In this document: one piece after another, positions 7,161 to 15,304 of the stretch
Layout: the number at the start of each line of letters is the position of its first letter
Numbering within the stretch: the stretch's first letter is position 1
Source: Rubrivivax sp.
GTDB lineage: Bacteria; Pseudomonadota; Gammaproteobacteria; Burkholderiales; Burkholderiaceae_C
NCBI GenBank assembly: GCA_027491255.1
Contig: JAIXWM010000099.1
Location: 1 to 62,038, forward strand
Direction of reading: 5' to 3'
Length of the DNA: 62,038 bases
Notes under the pieces: generated by a model
Databases searched by the model: none
What the model was told of the DNA's origin: nothing
The model's input: the letters and a program-made list of their open reading frames with translations, nothing else
Made by a program: the position numbers and the translations under genes

Positions 7161-8660
7161 TCACCCGGGAAGCGCCACTGCCAGATCTCCGCAGGCAGCC
7201 GCCGCCTGCGGCAACGCAGGCGGCTTCAATGCGGGACCGGATGATGCCATGGCCGACGCCTCATCGATGACGCGCACAGGTGCCGAGCCGGCGGCCGGCG
7301 GCAGCAGCGCCGCTCGGTAGTCGGCGCGGTAGTCGGCGCGCAGGTCGAAAGCCTCGGCCCCAGGCGACACGCTGGCCAGGACGGCGTCCTCCAGCGCCGC
7401 TTGCCCGCCCTCGGCGTCGAGCAGCGTGCGCAAGGCGAGCAAGCGGGCGCCCTCGATCTCGCGCCGCCGCGCCAGCGAGGGGGCCGCCTGCAGTTCGGCG
7501 TCCAGGGCGTGAAGCGACGCCCGGGCGGTCTCCAGCAGGGCCTGTGCCTCGGCGCAGCGGCCGACAGCCTCGTGCAGCCGCGCCCGCGCCTGCACGGCGT
7601 CCTGGGCGAGCCGCCGCAGGGCTGGAGCGTCGCGCCCGAGGGCCGCCAGCGACCAGCGCGCCTCGACCTGGGCCCAGACATCAGGGCCGAGCCAGGCGAG
7701 CGCCCGCGTCAGGGCCTGCTCGCGCGCCTGCGCAAGCAGGGCCTCGACCGCCTGACGCAATTCGCGCGTGGCCACCAGCACCCGGTCGGGCAGCGCCTGC
7801 TCCCACGCCTGGGCGTCGCCGGCGCAGGCGAGCAGTTCACGCACTGCGTCCTGGGTGGGCTGCTCGGCCAGTTCGGCGCACAGTGCCGTGAGTCGTTCGA
7901 CGATGAGCGCCAAAGGCACCCGGGCCGGCGGCTCGGGCGCGGCCGGTGGGGCGGCGGGCACACCGGCGCAGGTGCGGCCGAGTTCGGACTCGAGTTCCGG
8001 GCAGCGCCGGAGCGACTCGCGCACGAACCAGTCGCTCCAGCAGGCCGAGGCCAGGGCGAACACCGCATGGGCCACGGCGCGCCGGCGCCGCTCGTCGAGC
8101 GCGGGCCAGCGGTCCAGGTCGGCGCTCAGGGCCAGCCACACCATGCACGGTGCCAGGCGCGGGCGCCGGACGAGGTGGGCGGTCTCCTCCTCGATGCGGG
8201 CGCGGATCTCGGGCCAGGGCGGGCAGGCCTGGCGCAGCGCCTCGTCGTTGAACTCCTGCGTGTCCCAGGCCGGCTCGTAGGAGCGCAGCAACTGGGCCTC
8301 GAGCGAGACGATGTGCGCGGCCGACAGCGCCTCGGAGCGGCGCCGCTCGCGCCGGGCGGCGACCAGGTTCCAGAAAGCGATCGCCCGCGGATGGGGGTCG
8401 ATGAAGCGGGCGAGCAGATGCAGTTCGGCCCGGGGCAGGCTCGTGTCCACACCCGCGGGCCATGACTGCAGCGGCCGCGGGTCGACGGCGACGCCGCGGC
8501 GTCGGTCGCGGCTGAGCCAGCCCTCGCGCTGCATCAACGCGACCACGGCAAAGGTCTTGCCTTCCACGGCCAGCAACGAGGCGGGCAGGCCCTGCACCAG
8601 CTGGTGCCGCCGGCCTTGTGGCGCGGGGTCCGTCCCCGTGTCGCTGCGAACCGCATCCAT
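7161..8660 (-). CDS. protein of unknown function, operon partner of the hybrid kinase
   Basis: I do not recognise this 499-residue protein. It is Ala-, Arg- and Leu-rich and appears mostly helical. There is no signal peptide or clear transmembrane helix. The N-terminal part (about 15-40, GLPASLLAVEGKTFAVVALM) could be a small folded unit. A Pro/Ala linker near residue 240 (PAAPPAAPEPP) separates two helical halves, and residues about 330-440 look coiled-coil-like. The Met at 8660 is chosen because residues upstream in the longer frame are Arg/Gly-rich with no conserved look; a start at 8744 is possible. It lies 16 bases upstream of the hybrid kinase, so a scaffold or input role for that kinase is a reasonable guess only. 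Confidence 0.7.
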   Translation of the reverse strand: MDAVRSDTGTDPAPQGRRHQLVQGLPASLLAVEGKTFAVVALMQREGWLSRDRRRGVAVDPRPLQSWPAGVDTSLPRAELHLLARFIDPHPRAIAFWNLVAARRERRRSEALSAAHIVSLEAQLLRSYEPAWDTQEFNDEALRQACPPWPEIRARIEEETAHLVRRPRLAPCMVWLALSADLDRWPALDERRRRAVAHAVFALASACWSDWFVRESLRRCPELESELGRTCAGVPAAPPAAPEPPARVPLALIVERLTALCAELAEQPTQDAVRELLACAGDAQAWEQALPDRVLVATRELRQAVEALLAQAREQALTRALAWLGPDVWAQVEARWSLAALGRDAPALRRLAQDAVQARARLHEAVGRCAEAQALLETARASLHALDAELQAAPSLARRREIEGARLLALRTLLDAEGGQAALEDAVLASVSPGAEAFDLRADYRADYRAALLPPAAGSAPVRVIDEASAMASSGPALKPPALPQAAAACGDLAVALPG

Positions 8661-8812
8661 CCCCGAGTCCTCCGCGTCGCGGTGCGCCGAGCCTGACCTG
8701 AGGCGTCGGCCCAACAAGTGTGGCGCGGCCACCCGGCCGCACAAAGTTACATCGTCTCACTGGTTACGCGATTCGACAAGCCCGCGGGCCAGGTTGGTCG
8801 CCGGCATCGCCG

Positions 8813-8818
8813 GATAAT
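8813..8818 (+). promoter_or_regulatory. candidate -10 box for serC
   Basis: GATAAT here is a close match to the sigma-70 -10 hexamer and is followed about 27 bases later by the serC start, with AAGGA at 8832-8836 as ribosome site. No good -35 is visible at 17 bases. Confidence 0.35.
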
Positions 8819-8844
8819 TGCCCGCCCTTTCGAAGGATTGCTTC

Positions 8845-9927
8845 ATGACGCGCGTGCACAACTTCAGCTCCGGCCCCGCCACCCTGCCCGAGCCGGTGCT
8901 GAGGCAAGCCGCCGAGGAGATGCTCGACTGGCGCGGCAGCGGCATGTCGGTGATGGAGATGAGCCACCGCGGCAAGGAGTTCACCGCCATCGCCGCGCAG
9001 ACCGAACGCGACCTGCGCGAACTGCTGGCCGTGCCGGCGACCCACCGCATCCTCTTCATGCAGGGTGGCGCCATCGCCGAGAACGCGATCGTGCCGCTGA
9101 ACCTGTTGCGCGGCCGGCGCAGTGCCGACTACATCGACACCGGCCACTGGAGCCAGCGTTCCATCCAGGAAGCGCAGCGCTACGGCGCCGTCAACGTGGC
9201 CGCCTCGGCCGCGGCCAGCGGCTACACCACGATCCCGCCGCGCGCGCAGTGGCAGCTCGACCCCGACGCGGCCTACGTGCACATCTGCTCGAACGAGACG
9301 ATCGACGGCGTGCAGTACCCCCACACGCCCGACGTCGGCGCGGTGCCGCTGGTGGCCGACATGTCCAGCGACATCCTCTCGCGCCCGGTCGACGTCTCGA
9401 AGTACGGGCTCATCTATGCCGGCGCGCAGAAGAACATCGGCCCCTCGGGCCTGACGCTGGTGATCGTGCGCGAGGACCTGCTCGGCCAGGCCCACCCGCT
9501 GTGCCCGAGCGCCTTCGACTACAAGGTCGTTGCCGACAACGGCTCGATGTTCAACACCCCGCCCACCTACGCGATCTACATCGCCGGGCTCGTGTTCCAG
9601 TGGCTGCGGGCCCAGGGCGGGCTGGTCGAGATGGCGCGGCGCAACGCCGAGAAGGCGGCGCTGTTGTACGACTGCCTGGACGCCTCGGCGCTGTACCGCT
9701 GCCCGGTCGACCGCGCCTGCCGCAGCCTGATGAACGTGCCCTTCCGCCTGAAGGACGAGTCGCTCGACACCGCCTTCCTGGACGGCGCGCAGGCGCGCGG
9801 GCTGGTGCAGCTCAAGGGCCACCGCTCGGTGGGCGGCATGCGCGCCTCGATCTACAACGCCATGCCGCTGGCCGGCGTGCAGGCGCTGGTGGACTACCTG
9901 CGCGAGTTCGAGGCCCGGCATGGGTGA
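8845..9927 (+). CDS. serC: phosphoserine aminotransferase
   Basis: This 360-residue PLP enzyme converts 3-phosphohydroxypyruvate and glutamate to phosphoserine, and serves the matching step of pyridoxine synthesis. The opening [15 protein letters not shown], then [15 protein letters not shown] and [10 protein letters not shown] (PLP lysine near 196) are diagnostic. The tail [18 protein letters not shown] is standard. The ATG at 8845 gives the family length and has AAGGA upstream; a TTG at 8818 would add nine residues without support. Its last eight bases overlap the crotonase gene, so acyl-CoA genes ride on the serC transcript. Confidence 0.96.
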   Translation: MTRVHNFSSGPATLPEPVLRQAAEEMLDWRGSGMSVMEMSHRGKEFTAIAAQTERDLRELLAVPATHRILFMQGGAIAENAIVPLNLLRGRRSADYIDTGHWSQRSIQEAQRYGAVNVAASAAASGYTTIPPRAQWQLDPDAAYVHICSNETIDGVQYPHTPDVGAVPLVADMSSDILSRPVDVSKYGLIYAGAQKNIGPSGLTLVIVREDLLGQAHPLCPSAFDYKVVADNGSMFNTPPTYAIYIAGLVFQWLRAQGGLVEMARRNAEKAALLYDCLDASALYRCPVDRACRSLMNVPFRLKDESLDTAFLDGAQARGLVQLKGHRSVGGMRASIYNAMPLAGVQALVDYLREFEARHG

Positions 9928-10840
9928 TGCGCCGGCCAAGGCGCGATCCGACCAGCCGGAGGGGACCCTGGCCAACGGCCAGACCATGGGGACCCAGGCC
10001 GACGCCCAGGCTGTGTCGAGCCAGGCCGACGGCCAGGCCGCATGGAGCCAGGCCGACGGCCAGGCCGTGTGGACCCAGGCCGACGGCCCGGTGCTGACGA
10101 TCACGCTGCACCGGCCGCAGGCGCGCAACGCCGTCGACGGGCCGACCGCCGCCGCGCTGCATGCCGCCTTCACCGCCTTCGAGGCCGACGAACGCCTGCA
10201 CGTGGCCGTGCTGCACGGCGCGGGCGGCACCTTCTGCGCCGGTGCCGACCTGAAGGCCATGGCCGACCCGCAACGCCGCAATGCGGTGGAACCCACGGGC
10301 ACCCAGCCGGGGCCGATGGGGCCCACGCGCATGGAACTGAGCAAGCCCGTGATCGCCGCCGTGGAGGGCCACGCCGTGGCCGGCGGGCTCGAGCTCGCGC
10401 TGATGTGCGACTTGCGCGTGGCCGCGCGCGGCGCGGTCTTCGGCGTGTTCTGCCGGCGCTGGGGCGTGCCGCTGATCGACGGCGGTACGGTGCGGCTGCC
10501 GCGCCTCGTCGGCATGGGGCGGGCGCTCGACCTCATCCTCACCGGTCGCGCCGTCGACGCCGCCGAAGCGCTGGCCATCGGCCTTGCGGACCGCATCGTC
10601 GACGACGGCCAGGCGCTGGCGGCGGCACAGACGCTGGCGCGCGAGATCGCCGCCTTCCCGCAGGCCTGCCTGCGCGCCGACAGGGCGAGCGCTTACGCGC
10701 AGTGGGACCTGGGGCTGGCGCAGGCGCTGCGCCAGGAGGGCGCGCGCGGCTACGAGGTCGTCCACGCCGAGGGCCTGGCCGGGGCGGCGCGCTTTGCCGC
10801 CGGCGCGGGCCGGCACGGCCGGCCCGCCGACCCAGACTGA
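9920..10840 (+). CDS. enoyl-CoA hydratase/isomerase family protein (crotonase)
   Basis: The 306-residue product has a crotonase core from about residue 52: [26 protein letters not shown] (oxyanion hole), [14 protein letters not shown] and [19 protein letters not shown]. The Glu in GGLELAL is kept, but the second general-acid position, usually Glu in an LPE motif, falls in VFCRRWG and reads as Cys. Dehydration by the two-Glu mechanism is therefore doubtful and an isomerase or other crotonase reaction is possible. The first 50 residues are an extension made of five nine-residue repeats. The gene overlaps serC by eight bases and is followed 24 bases later by an acyl-CoA dehydrogenase. Confidence 0.85.
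   Translation: MGDAPAKARSDQPEGTLANGQTMGTQADAQAVSSQADGQAAWSQADGQAVWTQADGPVLTITLHRPQARNAVDGPTAAALHAAFTAFEADERLHVAVLHGAGGTFCAGADLKAMADPQRRNAVEPTGTQPGPMGPTRMELSKPVIAAVEGHAVAGGLELALMCDLRVAARGAVFGVFCRRWGVPLIDGGTVRLPRLVGMGRALDLILTGRAVDAAEALAIGLADRIVDDGQALAAAQTLAREIAAFPQACLRADRASAYAQWDLGLAQALRQEGARGYEVVHAEGLAGAARFAAGAGRHGRPADPD
9964..10098 (+). repeat. five 27-bp tandem repeats in the crotonase N-terminus
   Basis: Units begin at 9964, 9991, 10018, 10045 and 10072. The last four share the core GACCCAGGCCGAC or GAGCCAGGCCGAC; the first is degenerate. They encode nine-residue units of the type [18 protein letters not shown] and SQADGQAVW, ending in the genuine domain start TQADGPVL. The pattern indicates in-frame duplication of the first beta-strand segment of the crotonase domain, giving an Ala/Gln-rich extension. 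Confidence 0.85.
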
Positions 10841-10864
10841 ACGCGCCCAGCCACGCCCCACCCC

Positions 10865-12010
10865 ATGACCGACACCCACGACAGCCCCGAAGAAGCCGAC
10901 TTCCGCGCCGGCGTGCGCGCCTTCGTCGAGCGCGAGATCGCGCCGCACGTGAGCGCCTGGGACGAGGCCGGCGAGTTCCCGCGCGCGCTGTACCGCCGCG
11001 CCGCGGCGCTGGGCCTGCTGCAGCTGGGCTACCCCGAGACCCTGGGCGGCACCCCCTGCGCGCTGCGCTTTCGGCTGATCGCCGCCGAGGAGATCGCGCG
11101 CGCCGGCAGCGGCGGGCTGATGGCCAGCCTGTTCTCGCACAACATCGGGCTGCCGCCGGTGGCCGAGCACGGCAGCGCGGCGCTGCAGCAGCGCATCGTG
11201 CCGCCGGTGCTGGCGGGCGAGCAGATCGCCGCGCTCGCGATCACCGAGCCCGGCGGCGGCTCCGACGTCGCGCGGCTGCGCACCCGCGCCGTGCGCGACG
11301 GCGCGCACTGGGTCGTCGACGGCGAGAAGACCTTCATCACCTCGGGCCTGCGTGCCGACTGGCTGACGGTGGCCGTGCGCACCGGCGGGCCCGGGGCGGC
11401 CGGGATCTCGCTGCTGGCGGTGCCGGGCGACGCACCAGGGCTGCAGCGCACCCGGCTGGACAAGATGGGCTGGTGGTGCAGCGACACCGCGCACCTGCGC
11501 TTTGATGCCGTGCGGGTGCCGGCCGATCACCTGATCGGCGAGGAGAACGCGGGCTTTCGCATCATCATGGCCAACTTCAACAGCGAGCGGCTGCTGATGA
11601 GCGCCGGCGCCTGCGCCTTCGCGCAGGCGTGCCTGGACGAGGCGCTGGACTGGGCGCGCCAGCGCCAGACCTTTGGCCGCGCGCTGGTGGAGCACCAGGT
11701 GGTGCGCCACCGGCTGATGGACATGCGCATGCGCATCGTCGCCACGCGCGCGATGTTGGCCGATGTCACGGCCCGCTTCGAGCGCCATCCGCAGGACGCG
11801 GACACGATCGCCGACCTGTGCCTGCTGAAGAACCAGGCCACGCAGACCATGCAGCACTGCGCCGACGCCGCGGTGCAGGTGCTCGGCGGCATGGGCTACA
11901 TGCGCGGCACGAAGAGCGAGCGCATCTACCGCGAGGTCAAGGTGATGATGATCGGCGGCGGCGCCGAGGAGATCATGAAGGAGCTCGCGGCGCGGCAACT
12001 CGGCCTGTGA
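10865..12010 (+). CDS. acyl-CoA dehydrogenase (long-chain/citronellyl type)
   Basis: The 381-residue flavoprotein oxidises an acyl-CoA to the enoyl-CoA and passes electrons to ETF. Landmarks are LAITEPGGGSDVA, DGEKTFITSG, RQTFGRALVEHQ and the end MMIGGGAEEIMKELAARQLGL without the first residue run. The usual catalytic Glu of the medium-chain family (YEGT) is Gly here, as in long-chain and isovaleryl types. A Glu in the helix before WARQRQTFG (CLDEALDW) is placed like the base of those types. The adjacent crotonase suggests the pair acts on one acyl chain. Its 3' end converges on the AroQ-like gene with 55 bases between. Confidence 0.9.
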   Translation: MTDTHDSPEEADFRAGVRAFVEREIAPHVSAWDEAGEFPRALYRRAAALGLLQLGYPETLGGTPCALRFRLIAAEEIARAGSGGLMASLFSHNIGLPPVAEHGSAALQQRIVPPVLAGEQIAALAITEPGGGSDVARLRTRAVRDGAHWVVDGEKTFITSGLRADWLTVAVRTGGPGAAGISLLAVPGDAPGLQRTRLDKMGWWCSDTAHLRFDAVRVPADHLIGEENAGFRIIMANFNSERLLMSAGACAFAQACLDEALDWARQRQTFGRALVEHQVVRHRLMDMRMRIVATRAMLADVTARFERHPQDADTIADLCLLKNQATQTMQHCADAAVQVLGGMGYMRGTKSERIYREVKVMMIGGGAEEIMKELAARQLGL

Positions 12011-12065
12011 AGTGCCGGCCTGGCACCGCCACCGTGGCGCGGATCGCCCGGCAAGCGGACGACGC

Positions 12066-12509
12066 TCAGCCCGGCTGCAGCCGGTGCGCCATCCAGTCCA
12101 CCGCGAGCGCGTAGCCGTGCACGCCGAAGCCGGCCATCACCGCGGTGACCACCGCCGACATCAGCGACTTGTGATAGACCGTCTCGCGCGCGTGCACGTT
12201 GCTGATGTGCAGTTCGATCTTCGGGCCGTCGAACATCTTCAGGGCGTCCATCACCGAGACGGAGGTCGTCGTCAGGCCGGCCGGGTTGATGACGATGCCG
12301 TGGCCGCCGTCGATGGCGTCGTGGATGAAGCGCACCATCTCGCCCTCGAAGGCGGTCTGCCTGAATTCCAGCCGCCAGCCCAGCGCGTCGGTGCGCGCCG
12401 CGCACATCGCGCGCACGTCGTCCAGCGTGTGGTGGCCGTAGATGTGCGGCTCGCGCCGGCCCAGGCGGTCGAGATTGGGGCCGTTGAGGATGAACAGGGT
12501 CTTGGACAT
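12066..12509 (-). CDS. AroQ-like type II 3-dehydroquinate dehydratase family, atypical active site
   Basis: The 147-residue protein has the type II dehydroquinase fold and length: LFILNGPNLDRLG, RREPHIYG (Arg and catalytic Tyr), EGEMVRFIHDA and ELHISNVHARE. Two substrate contacts are changed. The NPGA-x-THTS loop reads NPAGLTTTS, losing its His, and the Arg a few residues after HARE reads Tyr (HARETVYHKS). These equivalences come from my memory of the M. tuberculosis enzyme. It is the last gene of a TRAP transporter plus SDR operon, so a catabolic dehydratase acting on a quinate-like or other hydroxy acid fits better than the shikimate pathway. Start at 12509 is set by the family N-terminus. 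Confidence 0.78.
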   Translation of the reverse strand: MSKTLFILNGPNLDRLGRREPHIYGHHTLDDVRAMCAARTDALGWRLEFRQTAFEGEMVRFIHDAIDGGHGIVINPAGLTTTSVSVMDALKMFDGPKIELHISNVHARETVYHKSLMSAVVTAVMAGFGVHGYALAVDWMAHRLQPG

Positions 12510-12559
12510 GGTGGGCAGAACGCACGCCGCCCGGAGGCCGCGCGCGCAGGGCAGGAAGA

Positions 12560-13288
12560 TCAGTAGGTGGCGCGACCGCCGGAGGCGTCGAACACCGCCC
12601 CGGTGCAGAACGAGCACTCGTCGCTGGCCAGCCAGCATGCGAGCGCGGCGATCTCGTCGACCGTGCCGGCGCGGCCCACGGGAATCTTGGCGAAGTTCTC
12701 GGCGCGCTTGGCGTCGGTCATCTGGGCTAGCAGCGGCGTGGCCACCATCGCCGGGGCGATGCAGTTGACGCGGATGTCGGTGGCGGCCAGTTCCTTGCCG
12801 AGCGACTTGGTGAGCGCGATCACACCCGCCTTCGACGCGGAATAGGCCGACTGCCCCGGGTTGCCTTCCTTGCCGGCGATCGAGGCCAGGTTGACGATGC
12901 GGCCGCGGTTGCGCGCCTGCATCTGCGGGACCAGTTCACGGCAACACAGGAAGACGCCGGTCAGGTTGATCGCAAGCACCTGCTGCCACTGCGCCAGCGT
13001 GTAAGCCGTGACCGGCGCCACCGGGCCCACGATGCCGGCGCTGTTGACGAGGACATCAACCGCGCCGAACTGCTGGAACGTGAGCCGGGCCGCCGCCTGC
13101 ACCGAAGCTTCATCGGTGACGTCGACCTCGACGAAGGCGTCGAAGCCTCGCGCCGGCTCGGGCAACGCCAGGTCCCACAGCACAACGCGGGCACCGCCGT
13201 CGCGCAGCCGCTGCGCAATGCCCTGCCCGATGCCACCGGCGCCGCCGGTGACCACGGCCACCCTCTGACTCACGTCATAGTGGTTCAC
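12560..13288 (-). CDS. SDR-family dehydrogenase of the TRAP operon
   Basis: This classical SDR (242 residues from the GTG start) has VVTGGAGGIGQGIA (cofactor), NSAGIVG, NLASIAGKEG and YSASKAGVIALTKSLGKEL with intact Tyr and Lys. It resembles FabG-like and 2-keto-3-deoxy-sugar-acid dehydrogenases. The likely substrate is a hydroxyl of the acid imported by the TRAP system. The GTG at 13288 has GAGG eight bases upstream; an ATG at 13330 would overlap dctM by 11 bases and add 14 residues with no SDR look. Substrate is inferred only from context. Confidence 0.88.
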   Translation of the reverse strand: MNHYDVSQRVAVVTGGAGGIGQGIAQRLRDGGARVVLWDLALPEPARGFDAFVEVDVTDEASVQAAARLTFQQFGAVDVLVNSAGIVGPVAPVTAYTLAQWQQVLAINLTGVFLCCRELVPQMQARNRGRIVNLASIAGKEGNPGQSAYSASKAGVIALTKSLGKELAATDIRVNCIAPAMVATPLLAQMTDAKRAENFAKIPVGRAGTVDEIAALACWLASDECSFCTGAVFDASGGRATY

Positions 13289-13319
13289 GCAGACGCCTCG
13301 GTTCGCCGCAGGTGGACCG

Positions 13320-14621
13320 TCATCCGGCATACCCGAACACGCGGGGCAGCCACAGCACCATGTCGGGCATGTAGGTCATGGCGAAGAGTGCCGCAACGAG
13401 CCAGATGATGTACGGGACCAGGTCTCGAACAATCTCCGTCATGGGCGCCCGTGTCATGTTGGCAACGACGAACAGCAGCACGCCATATGGTGGCGTGATC
13501 AGCCCGATCATCAGGTTGACGACGACCACGAGCCCGAAGTGCACCATGTCGATGCCCAGCGCCTGCGCCGCCGGGATCAGGATGGGCACGATGACCAGCA
13601 GGATGGTGCTGGCATCCAGCAGACAGCCCAGGACCAGCAGCAGCAGGTTGACGACCAGCAGGAATTCCTGCTTGGACAGCTGGAAACCATCGAGCCAGAT
13701 CTTGATGTCGGCGGGGATGTTCTCGCGCGCGACGACATAGTTGAAGACCAGCGCGCCGGCGATCAGGATGCCGACCGAGGCGGTTGAACTGGCGCTGGCC
13801 AGCAGGCTTTTCCAGGTCTCGCTCAGCGTGGTGATCCGCAGCGCCCAGCCCACCAGCAGCGCGTAGCCCGCGGCCACGGCGGCCGCCTCGGTGGGCGTCA
13901 TCACGCCACCATAGATGCCCCCCAGCAGCACCACCGGCATCATCAGCGCCGGCATCGCATACCAGGTGATGCGCGGCAGTTCGCGCAGGGGCACAGCCTC
14001 CTCGACCGGGAAGTTGCGCTTCTTGGCCATCCACCAGTTCACCGCGGCCATCACGGCCGTCATCAGCAACCCAGGGATGACACCGGCCAGGAAGAGGTAG
14101 CCCACCGACGCATCGGCCACCAGCGCGTACAGCACCAGCGGGATCGACGGCGGGATGATCGGGCCGATCACCGCGGTGGCAGCGGTGCAGGCGGCGGCGT
14201 AGCTGGGCGTGTAGCGGCCGTCCTTCATCATCATGTCGGTGATGATGCGGCCCACGCCCACGGCATCGGCCACGGCCGAGCCCGACATGCCCGAGAAGAT
14301 CAGGCTCGAGAACACGTTGACCTGCCCGAGCCCGCCGCGGAAGCGCCCGACCAGCGCGAGGCAGAAGGTCAGCAGCCGGTCGCTCAGCGAGCCCACATTC
14401 ATCAGGTTGGCCGCCAGGATGAACAAGGGAATCGCCAGCAGCGTGAAGCTGGTGTAGAGACCCTGCAGCACCTGCTCGGCGGCCAGGCCGATGTCCTGCC
14501 CGGTGATCCAGAGGTAGACGATGGAGGAGGCGATCATCGACAGCCCGATCGGCGCGCCGAGCGCGCTGAGCACGACGATCAACACCACGGCCAGGCCGAA
14601 AGGAGAGAGAAGGGATTCCAT
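13320..14621 (-). CDS. dctM: TRAP transporter large permease
   Basis: The 433-residue membrane protein has about a dozen hydrophobic helices and DctM landmarks: LFILAANLMNVG, FSGMSGSAVADAVGVG, IIPPSIPLVLYAL, YGGVMTPTEAAAVA and GLITPPYGVLLFV. With the small permease it drives sodium-linked uptake of an organic acid delivered by the periplasmic receptor. It starts 22 bases after the dctQ stop. The whole set dctP-dctQ-dctM-SDR-AroQ-like reads in one direction. Confidence 0.95.
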   Translation of the reverse strand: MESLLSPFGLAVVLIVVLSALGAPIGLSMIASSIVYLWITGQDIGLAAEQVLQGLYTSFTLLAIPLFILAANLMNVGSLSDRLLTFCLALVGRFRGGLGQVNVFSSLIFSGMSGSAVADAVGVGRIITDMMMKDGRYTPSYAAACTAATAVIGPIIPPSIPLVLYALVADASVGYLFLAGVIPGLLMTAVMAAVNWWMAKKRNFPVEEAVPLRELPRITWYAMPALMMPVVLLGGIYGGVMTPTEAAAVAAGYALLVGWALRITTLSETWKSLLASASSTASVGILIAGALVFNYVVARENIPADIKIWLDGFQLSKQEFLLVVNLLLLVLGCLLDASTILLVIVPILIPAAQALGIDMVHFGLVVVVNLMIGLITPPYGVLLFVVANMTRAPMTEIVRDLVPYIIWLVAALFAMTYMPDMVLWLPRVFGYAG

Positions 14622-14643
14622 GATCCGGGCAGGCGCAGCGCGC

Positions 14644-15135
14644 TCAGGCGGGAGTGGCCGCAGCCGGGCGGAAGGCGTCCCGGACCACCCAGGCCTGGCG
14701 CACGATGATCGCCACCGCGAACAGCAGGTAGACGGAAAAGACCAGGTGCATGGGCCAGCGCAGCGCCGCAGAGGTCTCGATCTTCATGAAGCTCACGTAG
14801 CTCCAGGCACCGGGCAGCCCGAGGCCGAAGATCAGCACCAGCGCGAGGCCCGAGAGCGCATCGGCGATGCGGCGGCCGCGTTCGGAGAGCAGGTTCAGGA
14901 CGATGTCGATGCGAATGTCCTCGGACCGGCGCGTCACGAAGGCCGTACCCCAGAGCACGCCCCACATCCACATCGTGACGCAGATCTCCTCGGCCCAGGA
15001 CGCCGGGGCGTTGAAGACGTAGCGCATCGCGATCTGGTAGATGAAGGTCAGGAACATCGCCAGCATCATCAGCGCCGCGGCGTCTTCGGTGCGGCGATGC
15101 AGAAAGCTGACCCAGCGGGGGACGTCAGAGTTCAT
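14644..15135 (-). CDS. dctQ: TRAP transporter small permease
   Basis: The 163-residue protein has four hydrophobic helices and the DctQ pattern MRYVFNAPASWAEEI followed by MWMWGVLWGTAF and RRSEDIRIDIV. It pairs with DctM. The gap to the receptor gene (169 bases) holds a hairpin repeat that could lower permease expression relative to receptor. Confidence 0.93.
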   Translation of the reverse strand: MNSDVPRWVSFLHRRTEDAAALMMLAMFLTFIYQIAMRYVFNAPASWAEEICVTMWMWGVLWGTAFVTRRSEDIRIDIVLNLLSERGRRIADALSGLALVLIFGLGLPGAWSYVSFMKIETSAALRWPMHLVFSVYLLFAVAIIVRQAWVVRDAFRPAAATPA

Positions 15136-15227
15136 CGGAGATCGGCACAGGCAGCCGGTGCCAGTTGAGCACCCTCTCGCCTTGCGGCAGAGGTGTCGGG
15201 AAGAGGGAATGCCTTTTTCTCAGCCAT

Positions 15228-15272
15228 GTCCCCTCTCCCCCAGGCCCTCCCCCGCCAGGGGGAGCGCAGTCA
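15228..15272. repeat. CTCCCCC hairpin repeat between dctP and dctQ
   Basis: CTCCCCC-GCCA-GGGGGAG forms a perfect 7-bp stem inside a longer CCCTCTCCCCCAGGCCCTC tract. A similar element lies at 56259-56296 with CCTCCCCCACCAGGGGAAGG. A second, weaker stem (CCTCTCGCC with GGCAGAGG) lies at about 15173-15194. Such hairpins between receptor and permease genes often stabilise the receptor mRNA or reduce read-through. Confidence 0.55.
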
Positions 15273-15304
15273 TGCCCCCCTGTCTCGGGGAGGACGGCGA
15301 TGCG

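Noticed and set aside
12510..12638. Longer start for the AroQ-like protein
   Set aside because: The extra 43 residues overlap the SDR gene and have no homology; family N-terminus begins at 12509.
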